A DNA stretch of 64,000 nt. It comes from Arthrobacter sp. PAMC25564 (GTDB lineage: Bacteria; Actinomycetota; Actinomycetes; Actinomycetales; Micrococcaceae). The stretch is taken from positions 3,596,001 to 3,660,000 of the forward strand of contig NZ_CP039290.1 in assembly GCF_004798705.1 (NCBI RefSeq). The letters run 5' to 3'. A program made the translations under genes and the position numbers. Shown piece after piece: positions 15,782 through 25,102 of the stretch; the first letter of the stretch is position 1; each line of letters opens with the position of its first letter. The notes beneath the pieces are model-generated. The model saw only the letters and a program-made list of their open reading frames with translations. It was not told where the DNA came from and searched no databases.

Positions 15782-16921
15782 TCAGCGCCGGATGGACCAC
15801 CGGGTCGCAGCCAGCGCCTCCGCCGTCCGGGATGCCGGACTTGCCGTCCCCGCGGCTCCGGCTGATGGCACGGGGCCTTGCCCGGCGACCATTCCAGAAA
15901 GGATCAGCCCGGCGGCGAGCTCGGCGATGCCGGAGGACGTCTGGAATCCGTAACCGCCCTGGCCGGCGAGCCAGAAGAACCCGGGGGCCTCGGCATCGAA
16001 CCCCACCACGGGGAGGCCGTCGGCCGCTTCCGTCCGCAGGCCTGTCCAGGCCTTGCTGACGCCGCGGATCCCGAGCGTGGTGAGGGTGTTGAGCCTGGCG
16101 ATCAGGGCCTCGACGTCACCGGGGTACGGCTGCGCATCTTCGGGGCCGCTCGGCACGGACTCCGCGGGCGAAATCAGGATCTGGTGTTCGCTGTCGCGCC
16201 GGAAATAGAAGCTGTCGTCGGCGGCCGCCACCATGGGGGTGCCCTCCGGGAGGGGACGTTCGACGTCGACGATGGCCGCGGTCCGCCGGTACGGCTGGAG
16301 CTGGACTTTTTCGACCCCGCTGAGGACGGCCACTTCGTCCGCCCAGGCGCCGGCCGCGTTGACCACAACGGCAGCCTGGAAGCCCTCCTGCCCGGCCCCG
16401 AGCTCCCAGCCGGAGCCGAGGCGCTGGGCCGAGTGGACCCTGGCGCCGGTGAGGATGTCCACGCCGCCGGCCTCGGCACGCTGGCGGTGGTCCTCCAGCA
16501 GCAGGGGCGCATTGCAGCCATAGGAACCCGTGTCCAGGCCGGCGGCAGTGAAGGCTTCCGGATTCAGGACCGGGCACAGCTCCATCGCCTCGGCGTGGGT
16601 GATCCGGCGCATGTGGCCGCTGGCCTTCTCGCGGACGGAGGAATCGTCCCCGATCAGCATGAAGCTGCGCGGGGAGAGCACCGGTTCCGGCCGGGTCCCG
16701 TCCTGGGCGGCGATGAGTTCGAGGGTACGGAGCGTGAGCTCCTGGACCACGGGAGGTCCGTAGCTGGGAATCAGTTGCCGGGCCGAGCGCGCGGAGCTGT
16801 GGTAGGCCAGGGACTGCTCGGCTTCCACCAGCGCAACACTGCATTTTCCGGCCAGGGCCGAGGCAAGGGACAGGCCGGCGATACCGCCGCCGACAATCAC
16901 GACATCGTAATTAGCAGACAT
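15782..16921 (-). CDS. FAD-dependent amine/D-amino-acid oxidase (DAO family)
   Basis: 379 residues. The Rossmann motif VVIVGGGIAGLSLA is at the N-terminus. The mid region has VVVNAAGAWADEVA, typical of DAO-fold glycine/sarcosine/D-amino-acid oxidases, and the C-terminal FAD motif FFWLAGQGGYGFQTSSGIAE is present. The substrate is unknown; the context (threonine to glycine genes upstream, hutI downstream) fits an amino acid or its N-methyl derivative. GAGGA lies ahead of ATG 16921. A 102-base gap separates it from kbl. Confidence 0.85.
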   Translation of the reverse strand: MSANYDVVIVGGGIAGLSLASALAGKCSVALVEAEQSLAYHSSARSARQLIPSYGPPVVQELTLRTLELIAAQDGTRPEPVLSPRSFMLIGDDSSVREKASGHMRRITHAEAMELCPVLNPEAFTAAGLDTGSYGCNAPLLLEDHRQRAEAGGVDILTGARVHSAQRLGSGWELGAGQEGFQAAVVVNAAGAWADEVAVLSGVEKVQLQPYRRTAAIVDVERPLPEGTPMVAAADDSFYFRRDSEHQILISPAESVPSGPEDAQPYPGDVEALIARLNTLTTLGIRGVSKAWTGLRTEAADGLPVVGFDAEAPGFFWLAGQGGYGFQTSSGIAELAAGLILSGMVAGQGPVPSAGAAGTASPASRTAEALAATRWSIRR

Positions 16922-17023
16922 GGTTACATCCTCGCAGACGGAGGCGGTCGCGGCGCCGTTTGGGGTGCCGCAACCTTGAAGGCCGCACCAGTGAAGCGGC
17001 GTCACGGGGGCGCCTCCGGGCGG

Positions 17024-18235
17024 CTACTGGCCCGCGACCGCCTCACGGCTGCGTACGAAAGCCTTGACGCAGGCTTCCACGTCTTCGGCACTGTGGGCGG
17101 CGGAGAGCTGGACGCGGATCCGCGCGGCGCCCTTGGGGACCACGGGGTAGCTGAACGCGGTGACGAAGACGCCGTTGTGCAGCATCGCGTCCGCCACCTT
17201 GGCTGCCAGGACTGCGTCGCCGAACATGACCGGAACAATCGCGTGTTCGCCGGGCAGCAGCTCGAAGCCCTCTTCCGACATCCGGTTGCGGAAGAGTTCC
17301 GCATTGGCGAAGAGCCTGCCGCGCAGTTCGCCGGAGTTCTCGACGAGGTCCAGGGCCGTGAGCGTGGCGGCGACGATGGCCGGGGCCAGCGAGTTGGAGA
17401 ACAGGTACGGGCGCGCCTTCTGGCGGAGCATGGCGACGACCTCGCGGCGCCCCGAGACATAGCCGCCGGAGGCCCCGCCCAGGGCCTTGCCGAAGGTGCC
17501 GGTGAAGATATCCACGCGGTCCGAGACGCCGGCGTGTTCCGGGGTCCCGGCCCCGGTGGCCCCCATGAAGCCGACGGCGTGGGAATCGTCCACCATGACC
17601 ATGGCGTCGTACTTTTCCGCGAGGTCGCAGATCGCTTCGAGCGGGGCGAGGAAGCCGTCCATGGAGAAGACGCCGTCGGTGACGATGATCTTGCGTCGCG
17701 CCGGGTTCTCCTGCGTGCTGGCCTCGATCAGCTTGGCTTCAAGGTCCGCCATGTCCTGGTTGGCGTAGCGGAAGCGCTGGGCCTTGCAGAGCCGGATGCC
17801 GTCGATGATGGAGGCGTGGTTCAGCGCATCGGAGATGACCGCGTCTTCCGGGCCGAAGAGGGACTCAAAGACGCCGCCGTTGGCGTCGAAGCAGCTGGAG
17901 AAGAGGATGGTGTCCTCGGTGCCGAGGAACTTCGAGACCCGCGCTTCCAGGGCCAGATGCAGGTCCTGGGTGCCGCAGATGAAGCGCACGCTCGCCATGC
18001 CGAAGCCGCGCTCGTCCATGGCGGCCTTGGCTGCCGCGATGATCTCCGGGTGGTCCGCGAGGCCCAGGTAGTTGTTGGCGCAGAAGTTCAGGACGTCCGC
18101 GCTGGCCCCGCCGATCTGTCCGGCCTTGATGTGGTTGGCCTGGGGCGAATCGATGTGCCGCTCGGTCTTGAACAGACCCGCGCTGCGGATCTCTTCCAGT
18201 TCCTGCTGCAACTGGTCCTTGATGGCTGAATACAT
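17024..18235 (-). CDS. kbl: glycine C-acetyltransferase (2-amino-3-ketobutyrate CoA ligase)
   Basis: 403 residues of the alpha-oxoamine synthase PLP family. It cleaves 2-amino-3-ketobutyrate with CoA into glycine and acetyl-CoA. Seen: [14 protein letters not shown] near the N-terminus, the [11 protein letters not shown] strand, and the PLP lysine in [14 protein letters not shown]. The length is that of E. coli Kbl plus a few residues. GAGGAG precedes the ATG. tdh lies 73 bases upstream on the same strand and makes its substrate, so the pair forms the threonine dehydrogenase pathway. Confidence 0.95.
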   Translation of the reverse strand: MYSAIKDQLQQELEEIRSAGLFKTERHIDSPQANHIKAGQIGGASADVLNFCANNYLGLADHPEIIAAAKAAMDERGFGMASVRFICGTQDLHLALEARVSKFLGTEDTILFSSCFDANGGVFESLFGPEDAVISDALNHASIIDGIRLCKAQRFRYANQDMADLEAKLIEASTQENPARRKIIVTDGVFSMDGFLAPLEAICDLAEKYDAMVMVDDSHAVGFMGATGAGTPEHAGVSDRVDIFTGTFGKALGGASGGYVSGRREVVAMLRQKARPYLFSNSLAPAIVAATLTALDLVENSGELRGRLFANAELFRNRMSEEGFELLPGEHAIVPVMFGDAVLAAKVADAMLHNGVFVTAFSYPVVPKGAARIRVQLSAAHSAEDVEACVKAFVRSREAVAGQ

Positions 18236-18308
18236 GGGTTGTGCTCCTCGGCTGGGATGAAATTTTCGTGCGGTATGCCGGAAAAGGAAGAAGGGTGGAA
18301 CCCGGGGG

Positions 18309-19355
18309 CTAGAATCCGGTCCAGTCGAGGACGACCTTGCCGCCCACGCCGGCGCGGGCGATCTCGAAGCCCTTTTCCCAGTCCGTGGCTGGAAGCGCGT
18401 CCGTGACCACGGCCGAGATGTTGGCGTGCAGCACCGGGTTGGAGGACAGCATGGCGCTCATGGCGTACCAGGTCTCAAACATTTCGCGGCCATAGATGCC
18501 CTTCATCGTCAGCATGTGCGTGACCACCTTGCCCCAGTCGATGTCGATGGACTGGCTGGGCAGTCCCAGCATCGCGATCCGGCCACCGTGGTTCATGTTC
18601 TCGATCATCTCAGGCAGCGCCGTGGGGTGTCCCGACATTTCCATGCCGATATCGAAGCCTTCGCGCATGCCGAGTTCGCGCTGGGCATCCCTGACTCGCA
18701 TTTTCGAGACGTCGATCGCGAGGTCGACGCCGAGCTTCCGCGCCAGGTCCAGCCGCGGAGCCGAGACGTCGGTGATGGCGATCTTGCGGGCGCCGGCGTG
18801 GCGGGCGACAGCGATTGCCATCAGCCCGATGGGACCTGCGCCGGTGATCAGCACGTCCTCGCCGACGAGCGGGAAGCTCAGGGCGGTGTGCACGGCGTTG
18901 CCGAAGGGGTCGAAGATGGCGCCGAGTTCGGGCGTCACGGAGGGATCCTGATGGACCCAGACGTTGGTTTCCGGGATCACGACGTACTCGGCGAAGGCGC
19001 CGTCGCGCTGGACGCCGACGCTGACGGTGTTGATGCACATCTGCTTGCGGCCGGCCCTGCAGTTGCGGCAGATGCCGCAGACGATGTGGCCTTCGCCGGA
19101 GACGCGGTCCCCGACCTTGACGTCCAGGACGTCCTCGCCGGTCTCCACGACCTCGCCGTAGAACTCGTGCCCGGCGATCAGCGGGGCGTTGATGATGCCC
19201 TGGGCCCAGGCATCCCAGGACTGGATGTGCAGGTCGGTTCCGCAGATTCCGGTGGTCATGACGCGGATCTTGACATCCGCGGGGCCGGTTTCCGGCTCCG
19301 GGCGGTCGACCAGCTCAAATCCTGCGTGGGCGCCTGCCTTGTAGAGAGCCTTCAT
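18309..19355 (-). CDS. tdh: L-threonine 3-dehydrogenase
   Basis: 348 residues of the zinc MDR family, oxidising L-threonine to 2-amino-3-ketobutyrate with NAD+. The catalytic zinc site is [15 protein letters not shown] and [11 protein letters not shown]; the structural zinc cysteines are in [15 protein letters not shown] (all four present). The TDH-specific [14 protein letters not shown] and the NAD loop [11 protein letters not shown] are visible. Start ATG 19355 has AGGAAGG upstream and matches the family's MKALYKAG. It is divergent from a LysR gene across about 150 bases, which suggests regulation by that protein. Confidence 0.95.
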   Translation of the reverse strand: MKALYKAGAHAGFELVDRPEPETGPADVKIRVMTTGICGTDLHIQSWDAWAQGIINAPLIAGHEFYGEVVETGEDVLDVKVGDRVSGEGHIVCGICRNCRAGRKQMCINTVSVGVQRDGAFAEYVVIPETNVWVHQDPSVTPELGAIFDPFGNAVHTALSFPLVGEDVLITGAGPIGLMAIAVARHAGARKIAITDVSAPRLDLARKLGVDLAIDVSKMRVRDAQRELGMREGFDIGMEMSGHPTALPEMIENMNHGGRIAMLGLPSQSIDIDWGKVVTHMLTMKGIYGREMFETWYAMSAMLSSNPVLHANISAVVTDALPATDWEKGFEIARAGVGGKVVLDWTGF

Positions 19356-19492
19356 GGGCCTTCCTAACTGTGCTGTCTGAAACTGTGCTGTCGGGGACAC
19401 CTGGTGTGGTTCAACCCACCTCATTAGACCGGCTGCAAAGCATTAGCACAACCGCTATTTCCTCAATCAACGATGTAGATTTTACTTCCGCA

Positions 19493-19498
19493 TAGACT
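19493..19498 (+). promoter_or_regulatory. -10 hexamer of a leaderless promoter
   Basis: TAGACT stands exactly 6 bases before ATG 19505, and no Shine-Dalgarno sequence is present in front of the start codon. Confidence 0.55.
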
Positions 19499-19504
19499 GG
19501 GGCC

Positions 19505-20410
19505 ATGGAAATCCACCAGCTTGAAATGCTCAGGGAACTCGGCGCCCTGGGCAGCGTCAAAGCCGTCGCCGAAACCCTTTTGGTCACCCCGTCGGCGGTG
19601 TCCCAGCAGCTGGCCGCGCTGCAGCGGTCGGTGGAGGTCCCGCTGACCCGGAAAGAGGGCCGCAACCTGGTGCTCACCGAGGCCGGGCAGGTGCTCGCCG
19701 ACGCCGGCGCCGCCGTCGTCAGTGCCATGGCGGACGCCAGGATGGCGATCGGCGCCTACCACGGCTCCCCGGTGGCGCCGGTGACGCTCAGCGGCTTCCA
19801 CAGCGCGGGGCAGGCGCTGTTTGCGCCGCTGGCCCGGCTGCTGGCCGCCCCGGGCCAGCCACGGATCCTGCTTTCGGACGAAGACGTCGCCCAGCAGGAT
19901 TTCCCGGCCCTCACGGCGCGCTATGACCTGGTGCTCGCGCACCGGATGGACCACAGCCCGCGCTGGCCCGAGGAACGCGTCGCGGTGATCCCGCTCGCGC
20001 ACGAGCCGCTGGATGTCGCACTGCCGGCCGGGCACCGGCTGGCGGGCCAGGACGCGGTGACCGCGGACGACGTCGTCGGCGAACCGTGGGTGACCAGCCG
20101 CACGGGCTACTCCCCCGCGGACGTGCTCTCCGCCGTCGCCGCCGTCTCCAGCCAGGAACTGAACATCGTCCACCGGATCAACGACTACTCCACGGTGGCG
20201 GCGCTCGTGGCGACCGGGAGCGTGATCGGCCTGCTCCCCCGGCACACTGCCCGGCCGGTACTGAACCCGGGGATCGTGCTGCGGCCGCTGGAGGGCATCA
20301 GCACCCGGCGCCGGATCGACATCCTGGCCCGGCCGGAAAACCTCAAGCGCACCTCGGTCATGATGGTCTGCGACGCGTTGCAGACCATCATGACCGAACT
20401 GGTCACCTGA
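19505..20410 (+). CDS. LysR-family transcriptional regulator, divergent from tdh
   Basis: 301 residues. The N-terminal winged helix-turn-helix is clear (LGALGSVKAVAETLLVTPSAVSQQLAALQ), followed by LTEAGQVLADAG and a LysR substrate-binding domain with the GSVIGLLPRH stretch near the end. LysR proteins usually control the divergent gene, here tdh-kbl; that is inference. It is probably translated from a leaderless mRNA. A 66-bp palindrome begins 14 bases after its stop and may end its transcript. Confidence 0.9.
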   Translation: MEIHQLEMLRELGALGSVKAVAETLLVTPSAVSQQLAALQRSVEVPLTRKEGRNLVLTEAGQVLADAGAAVVSAMADARMAIGAYHGSPVAPVTLSGFHSAGQALFAPLARLLAAPGQPRILLSDEDVAQQDFPALTARYDLVLAHRMDHSPRWPEERVAVIPLAHEPLDVALPAGHRLAGQDAVTADDVVGEPWVTSRTGYSPADVLSAVAAVSSQELNIVHRINDYSTVAALVATGSVIGLLPRHTARPVLNPGIVLRPLEGISTRRRIDILARPENLKRTSVMMVCDALQTIMTELVT

Positions 20411-20423
20411 TCCGTCCGCTCAT

Positions 20424-20489
20424 CCCAACTGGCTCGCAGTTGTTGTCGTTTTGAGCGCTCATAACGACAACAACTGCGAGCCAGTTGGG
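20424..20489. repeat. 66-bp palindrome (family B)
   Basis: CCCAACTGGCTCGCAGTTG and its complement CAACTGCGAGCCAGTTGGG form the ends of a palindrome that is perfect apart from one T/T pair near the centre (TGAGCGCTCA). It follows the LysR stop and overlaps the 3' end of the Lrp-type remnant, where it provides the last codons and the stop. It probably works as a bidirectional terminator and looks like a dispersed element. Only this copy is in the window. Confidence 0.8.
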
Positions 20490-20929
20490 CGGGGCCCGGC
20501 AGCGGGGACGACGACGGCGCCGCTCGCCGTCGTGTCCGGGTTCAGCATCCAGCCGACCCGCTTGGCGGCGCTGAGCACAACAACGCTTTCCACCAGCACG
20601 ATGCCCGGGATCCGCTGCTGGAGTGCCAGCTCGGCGTTCATGACGTCCGCAAGGGAATGCAACCACATCAGGATGACAAAGTTGGTGCGTCCCGTGGTGG
20701 AGGCACTGAGCCTGACGTTGCGGAAGCTGCGCAGCTCGGCTGCTGCGGCCTCATGCTGGCCCGGCGGCACGTTGGCGAACCACTGGCAGGTGACCGGATA
20801 CCCCGAGTACTGCTGCGCGATTTCGCAGCGGAAGGACAGCATCTGGCTGGACAGCACCCGGTTCAGCTGCCGCTGGACGGTGGCGGGGTTGCGGCCCAGC
20901 GCCCGGGCGATTTCCGCTGCTGTCGCCAC
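20459..20929 (-). pseudogene. Lrp/AsnC-type regulator, N-terminally truncated
   Basis: About 156 residues remain. They begin in a second helix-turn-helix (AEIARALGRNPATVQRQLN) and continue through an AsnC-type ligand-binding domain (MLSFRCEIAQQYSGYPVTC, RTNFVILMWLHSLADVM). The first DNA-binding domain, the original start codon and the promoter are missing: upstream of 20929 the sequence becomes a plus-strand transporter fragment. The last residues (TGSQLLSL) are encoded by the family B palindrome, so the original C-terminus is also changed. It may still be translated from an internal start, but is unlikely to regulate normally. Confidence 0.75.
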
Positions 20930-21456
20930 GGTGTCCTACTACATCTGGGGGCGGTGGCTCCGAGCTACGCCGCCACCACGCTCAAGATGGACCGCGGAGA
21001 CGCCCTGTGGGCCGGTGTGATCGCCAACATCGTCTTCATCGCCGCCCTGCCGTTCTGGGGCAAGCTGTCCGACCGCATCGGCCGCAAGCCCGTGCTGATC
21101 GCGAGCTCGGCCGGGGCCGCCGTGCTGTTCTTCCCGATGACGTGGCTCCTGAAGGACTCGCCCTGGCAGCTGGCCGTGGCATGTCCGTGATGCTGTTCTT
21201 CATCGCCGGCAACGCGGCCATCGTCCCCGCCGTTTACGCCGAGCTCTTCCCGACCAAGATCCGCACCATCGGCGTCGGCATCCCGTACTCCATCTGCGTC
21301 GCGGTCTTCGGCGGCACCGCCCCGTACCTGCAGACCTGGCTCGGCACCATCGGACAGGCCAGGCTGTTCAACGTCTACGCGGTGATCCTGCTGCTGATCG
21401 GCATCGCCTTCGTCGTCACCATCCCCGAGACCAAGGGCAAGGACCTGACGCACTAA
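20930..21456 (+). pseudogene. MFS (metabolite:H+ symporter-like) transporter, 3' fragment with frameshifts
   Basis: The fragment starts abruptly with TVSYYIW in one frame. It then shifts near 20948-20953, in a run of five G, into AVAPSYAATTLKMDRGDALW, ALPFWGKLSDRIGRKPVL and LLKDSPWQLAVA. One base is missing at 21179-21181, after which the third frame gives MSVMLFFIAGNAAIVPAVY, AELFPTKIRT and the end PETKGKDLTH (stop 21456). Only the C-terminal half of a 430-450-residue transporter is left. It abuts the Lrp remnant head to head, so one deletion seems to have removed both 5' ends and the shared promoter. Confidence 0.85.
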
Positions 21457-21491
21457 GCCCCCTCGCGCCTGGCGCTGCGCAACCCGCCCCG

Positions 21492-21551
21492 CGACGCGCA
21501 AAAGCCCTGCCGCTGCCGGAATTCCGGCAGCGGCAGGGCTTTTGCGCGTCG
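21492..21551. terminator. 60-bp perfect palindrome, likely bidirectional terminator (family C, copy 2)
   Basis: Perfect symmetry around GGAATTCC with outer ends CGACGCGCAAAAGCCC and GGGCTTTTGCGCGTCG. Compared with 605-656, one base pair differs and both arms have changed together (AT to TA in the arm), so pairing is kept. It lies between the transporter remnant and the gatB stop. Confidence 0.8.
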
Positions 21552-21566
21552 TGCGGTGCTTCGGGC

Positions 21567-23072
21567 TTAGCCCTCAACTCCGAGTTTCGCCAGGATCAGC
21601 TCGCGCACCCGGCCGACGTCGGCCTGCCCACGGGTGGCCTTCATGACGCCGCCGACGATCGCGCCGATCGCCTGGAGCTTGCCGCCGCGGATCTTGTCCG
21701 CGACGTCGGGCTGCGCGGCGAGGGCCGCGTCGATGGCTTCGAGCAGGGGGCCGTCGTCGGAGACCACGGCGAGGCCGCGCTTCGCCACGATTTCCGCCGG
21801 GGTGCCTTCGCCGGCGAGCACGCCGTCGAGGACCTCGGTGGCCATCTTGTTGTTGATCTTGCCGTCCTCGACCATCTGGTTCAGCTCCACGATGGTGGCG
21901 GGTTCGACGCCGAGCTGGCCCGGGTCGACGTCGGCGTTCTTGGCGCGCCCGACGATCTCGCCCATCCACCACTTGCGGGCGACCGTGGCGGTGGCGCCGG
22001 CGGCGATGGTTTCCTCGATCTCGTCCATAACGCCGGCGTTCACGACGTCGCGGAACTCGAGGTCCGAGTAGCCCCAGTCGGCCTGCAGTCGCTTGCGGCG
22101 CGCGGCCGGCGGCTCGGGCAGCGTGGCGCGCAGTTCCTCGACCCATTCGCGGGAGGCCACGATCGGCACCAGGTCCGGTTCCGGGAAGTAGCGGTAGTCG
22201 TCGGCGTCGGACTTGGCCCGGCCGGACGTCGTCGTGCGGGTGTCCTCGTGCCAGTGGCGGGTTTCCTGGATGACCGGCTCGCCGGAATCGAGCACGGCGG
22301 CGTGCCGCTGGATCTCGTAGCGGACGGCGTGTTCGACGGCACGCAGCGAGTTGACGTTCTTCGTCTCCGAGCGGATGCCGAAGCGCTCGCGGCCGTGCGG
22401 GCGCAGCGAGACGTTGGCGTCGCAGCGGACGTTGCCGCGTTCCATCTTCGCGTCCGAGACGCCGAGGTTCTTCACGATTTCGCGGACGGCGGCCACATAG
22501 GCCTTGGCGAGTTCCGGGGCGCGGCTGCCGGCGCCCTCGATCGGCTTGGTCACGATCTCGACGAGCGGCACACCGGAGCGGTTGTAGTCCACGAGGGAGT
22601 AGTCCGCGCCCTGGATGCGTCCGGTGGCGCCGCCCATGTGGGTGAGCTTGCCGGCGTCCTCTTCCATGTGGGCGCGTTCGATCTCCACCCGGAAGATCGT
22701 GCCGTCGGAGAGTTCGATGTCCAGGTAGCCGTCGTACGCGATCGGGTCTTCATACTGTGACGTCTGGAAATTCTTGGGTGTGTCCGGGTAAAAGTACTGC
22801 TTCCGGGCAAATGTGCAGGACTCGGCGATCTTGCAGTTCAGGGCCAGGCCGATCTTGATCGAGGACTCGATCGCCGTCTTGTTCACCACCGGCAGCACGC
22901 CAGGCATGCCCAGGTCCACCTCGTTGACGTTCGTGTTGGGCTCGTCGCCGAAGACATTGGGCGCGGAGGAGAACATCTTGGTCTTGGTGTTGAGCTCCAC
23001 GTGGACCTCGAACCCCAGGACGGGATCGTACTTCTCCATGGCCTCTTCGAAGCTCAGGGTTGCGTCAGTCAT
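21567..23072 (-). CDS. gatB: Asp-tRNA(Asn)/Glu-tRNA(Gln) amidotransferase subunit B
   Basis: 501 residues. GatB binds the misacylated tRNA and, with GatA and GatC, converts Glu-tRNA-Gln (and Asp-tRNA-Asn) to the amide. Family marks are GFEVHVELNTKTKMFSSAPN, NVNEVDLGMPGVLPV, ARKQYFYPDTPKNFQTSQ and ETKNVNSLRAVEHAVRYE, then the helical C-terminal GatB_Yqey domain. Its ATG overlaps the gatA stop by one base (TAATG), so translation is coupled. The operon ends at a palindromic terminator. Confidence 0.97.
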   Translation of the reverse strand: MTDATLSFEEAMEKYDPVLGFEVHVELNTKTKMFSSAPNVFGDEPNTNVNEVDLGMPGVLPVVNKTAIESSIKIGLALNCKIAESCTFARKQYFYPDTPKNFQTSQYEDPIAYDGYLDIELSDGTIFRVEIERAHMEEDAGKLTHMGGATGRIQGADYSLVDYNRSGVPLVEIVTKPIEGAGSRAPELAKAYVAAVREIVKNLGVSDAKMERGNVRCDANVSLRPHGRERFGIRSETKNVNSLRAVEHAVRYEIQRHAAVLDSGEPVIQETRHWHEDTRTTTSGRAKSDADDYRYFPEPDLVPIVASREWVEELRATLPEPPAARRKRLQADWGYSDLEFRDVVNAGVMDEIEETIAAGATATVARKWWMGEIVGRAKNADVDPGQLGVEPATIVELNQMVEDGKINNKMATEVLDGVLAGEGTPAEIVAKRGLAVVSDDGPLLEAIDAALAAQPDVADKIRGGKLQAIGAIVGGVMKATRGQADVGRVRELILAKLGVEG

Positions 23073-24643
23073 TAGTGGGAACCTCCGTGGCTCGCGACGG
23101 CGTCAGAAGATGCGGTGAGGGAAGGAGCCGCCAGGGAAGGGGCCTTGTCCAGCAGCGGGCCGCCCCACTGCGCCTCGAGGAGGGATTCGAGCACCGCGCC
23201 GACGCGGTACAGCCGGGCATCCTGGCGGGCCGGGGCCAGCAGCTGGACGCCGACCGGAAGCCCGTCCTCGTCCGCCAGGCCGCCGGGCAGGGACAGTCCG
23301 GGAACGCCTGCCATGTTGGCCGGGATGGTGGCGACGTCGTTGAGGTACATCGCCAGCGGGTCGTTGAGCTTCTCGCCGAGTTTGAACGCCGTGGTCGGGG
23401 CCGTCGGGGAGATCAGCACATCGGCCTTGGCGAACGCGGCGTCGAAGTCGCGCTGGATCAGGGTGCGCACCTTCTGGGCCGAGCCGTAGTAGGCGTCGTA
23501 GTAGCCGGCGCTCAGGGCGTAGGTGCCCAGTATGATGCGGCGTTTGACCTCGTCGCCGAAGCCGGCCGCGCGGGTGGCTCCCATAACGCGTTCGATCGTC
23601 AGCGGACCGTCCTTGGGCAGGGCCCGCAGGCCGTACCGGACGCCGTCGAACTTGGCCAGGTTCGAGGATGCCTCGGAGGGCATGATCAGGTAGTACGCGC
23701 CCAGGGCGTACTTGAAGTTGGGGCAGGAGACCTCGACGATCTCGGCGCCGGCACCCTTGAGCAGCTCAAGGGACTCGTTGAAACGGGTCTCGACGCCGGC
23801 CTGGTAGCCCTCGCCGTGGAGTTCCTTGATGATGCCGATCTTCATGCCGTCCACATTGCCGATCCGGGCGGCGGCGACGAGGTCCTCCAGTGGGTCCGGC
23901 AGCGAGGTGGAGTCGCGCGGATCGTGGCCGCCGATGACCTGGTGCAGCAGGGCCGAGTCCAGCACGGTACGGGAGACCGGGCCGATCTGGTCCAGCGAGG
24001 ACGCCATCGCGATGGCGCCGTAGCGGGAGACCCCGCCGTAGGTGGGCTTCACGCCGACGGTGCCGGTGACGGCAGCGGGCTGGCGGATGGAGCCGCCGGT
24101 ATCCGTGCCGAGGGCCAGCGGGGCTTCGAACGCCGCGACGGCGGCAGCGGAACCGCCGCCGGAGCCGCCCGGGATGCGGTCCAGGTCCCAGGGGTTGTGG
24201 GTGGGGCCGTACGCGGAGTGCTCGGTGGAGGAGCCCATCGCGAATTCGTCCAGGTTGGTCTTGCCCAGGATCGGCATCCTGGCCGCGCGCAGGCGCTCGA
24301 CGACGGTGGCGTCGTAGGGGCTGTGCCAGCCCTCGAGGATCTTCGAGCCGGCCGTGGTGGGCTGGCCGATCGTGACGATGAGGTCCTTGACGGCGATCGG
24401 CACGCCGGCCAGGGCATGGAGCTCCCCGGCGGCGGCGCCGCCGGCGGCACGGATGGCGTCCACCTCGGCGGCGACGGCGAGCGCCTCGTCCGTGTTGACG
24501 TGCAGGAAGGCATGGACCTGGCCGTCGACGGCGGCGATGCGGTCCAGGTGCGCCTGGGTGACGTCGACGGCGGAGACTTCGCGGGCGGCCAGCTTCGCGG
24601 CGAGCGCGGCGGCGGAGGAGCGGATCAGTTCGTTGTCAGTCAT
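23072..24643 (-). CDS. gatA: Asp-tRNA(Asn)/Glu-tRNA(Gln) amidotransferase subunit A
   Basis: 523 residues of the amidase-signature family; GatA releases ammonia from glutamine. The catalytic Ser-cisSer-Lys triad is visible: Lys in [19 protein letters not shown], the cis-Ser in [15 protein letters not shown] and the nucleophile in [14 protein letters not shown]. Start ATG 24643 lies 4 bases after the gatC stop. A longer frame to 24754 overlaps gatC and is not conserved. Confidence 0.97.
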   Translation of the reverse strand: MTDNELIRSSAAALAAKLAAREVSAVDVTQAHLDRIAAVDGQVHAFLHVNTDEALAVAAEVDAIRAAGGAAAGELHALAGVPIAVKDLIVTIGQPTTAGSKILEGWHSPYDATVVERLRAARMPILGKTNLDEFAMGSSTEHSAYGPTHNPWDLDRIPGGSGGGSAAAVAAFEAPLALGTDTGGSIRQPAAVTGTVGVKPTYGGVSRYGAIAMASSLDQIGPVSRTVLDSALLHQVIGGHDPRDSTSLPDPLEDLVAAARIGNVDGMKIGIIKELHGEGYQAGVETRFNESLELLKGAGAEIVEVSCPNFKYALGAYYLIMPSEASSNLAKFDGVRYGLRALPKDGPLTIERVMGATRAAGFGDEVKRRIILGTYALSAGYYDAYYGSAQKVRTLIQRDFDAAFAKADVLISPTAPTTAFKLGEKLNDPLAMYLNDVATIPANMAGVPGLSLPGGLADEDGLPVGVQLLAPARQDARLYRVGAVLESLLEAQWGGPLLDKAPSLAAPSLTASSDAVASHGGSH

Positions 24644-24647
24644 GTTC

Positions 24648-24944
24648 TTAGCCCTCATCCAGGATTGCCGGGACCTTGAAGCGGCCTTCGTAGGCGTCGG
24701 GGGCGCCGGAGAGTGCCTGCTCGGCGGTGAAAGTGTGGCCCACCACGTCCTCACGGAAGACGTTCGTCAGCGGGATCGGGTGGGAAGTGGCCGGGACGTC
24801 ATCACCGGCGGCTTCACTGACGGATTTCACCGATTCAACGATGACGGCGAGTTCGCCGGCCATCCTGTCCAGCTCTTCAGCACTCATCTCGATGTGCGCG
24901 AGATGCGCGAGATGCGCGACGTCGTCGCGGTTGATCGCAGCCAT
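24648..24944 (-). CDS. gatC: Asp-tRNA(Asn)/Glu-tRNA(Gln) amidotransferase subunit C
   Basis: 98 residues, the small belt subunit that holds GatA and GatB together. Typical [15 protein letters not shown] start and the C-terminal [16 protein letters not shown]. Near the start, a 9-base unit (GCGCATCTC and near copies) is repeated in tandem, giving Ala-His-Leu-Ala-His-Leu-Ala-His-Ile. It is first in the gatC-gatA-gatB operon. ATG 24944 has GGGGAGA ahead of it, and TAGACT (24981-24986, minus strand) could be the -10 element, giving a leader of about 30 bases. Confidence 0.95.
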   Translation of the reverse strand: MAAINRDDVAHLAHLAHIEMSAEELDRMAGELAVIVESVKSVSEAAGDDVPATSHPIPLTNVFREDVVGHTFTAEQALSGAPDAYEGRFKVPAILDEG

Positions 24945-25025
24945 GGATCTCCCCTGCAAGTTCGGATTATTTTCCGTCCCAGTCTACGTGTCCGGACGCC
25001 CTGCCGCCGTCCGCCGCCGGCCCAG

Positions 25026-25090
25026 GCAACGCGGGGTCAGCTACGGCCCATCCGGAAGGCCGGAATGGGCCGTAGCTGACCCCGCGTTGC
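25026..25090. repeat. family A palindromic repeat, copy 1
   Basis: GCAACGCGGGGTCAGCTACG at one end and CGTAGCTGACCCCGCGTTGC at the other; the arms pair almost perfectly over 30 bases with a 4-base loop and one bulged A. It lies between the stop of the citrate transporter and the gatC promoter. Three relatives in the window share the CAACGCGGGGTCA outer arm and GCCCAT inner arm. Terminator function for the transporter is likely. Confidence 0.88.
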
Positions 25091-25102
25091 TGTTTGGGTT
25101 TG

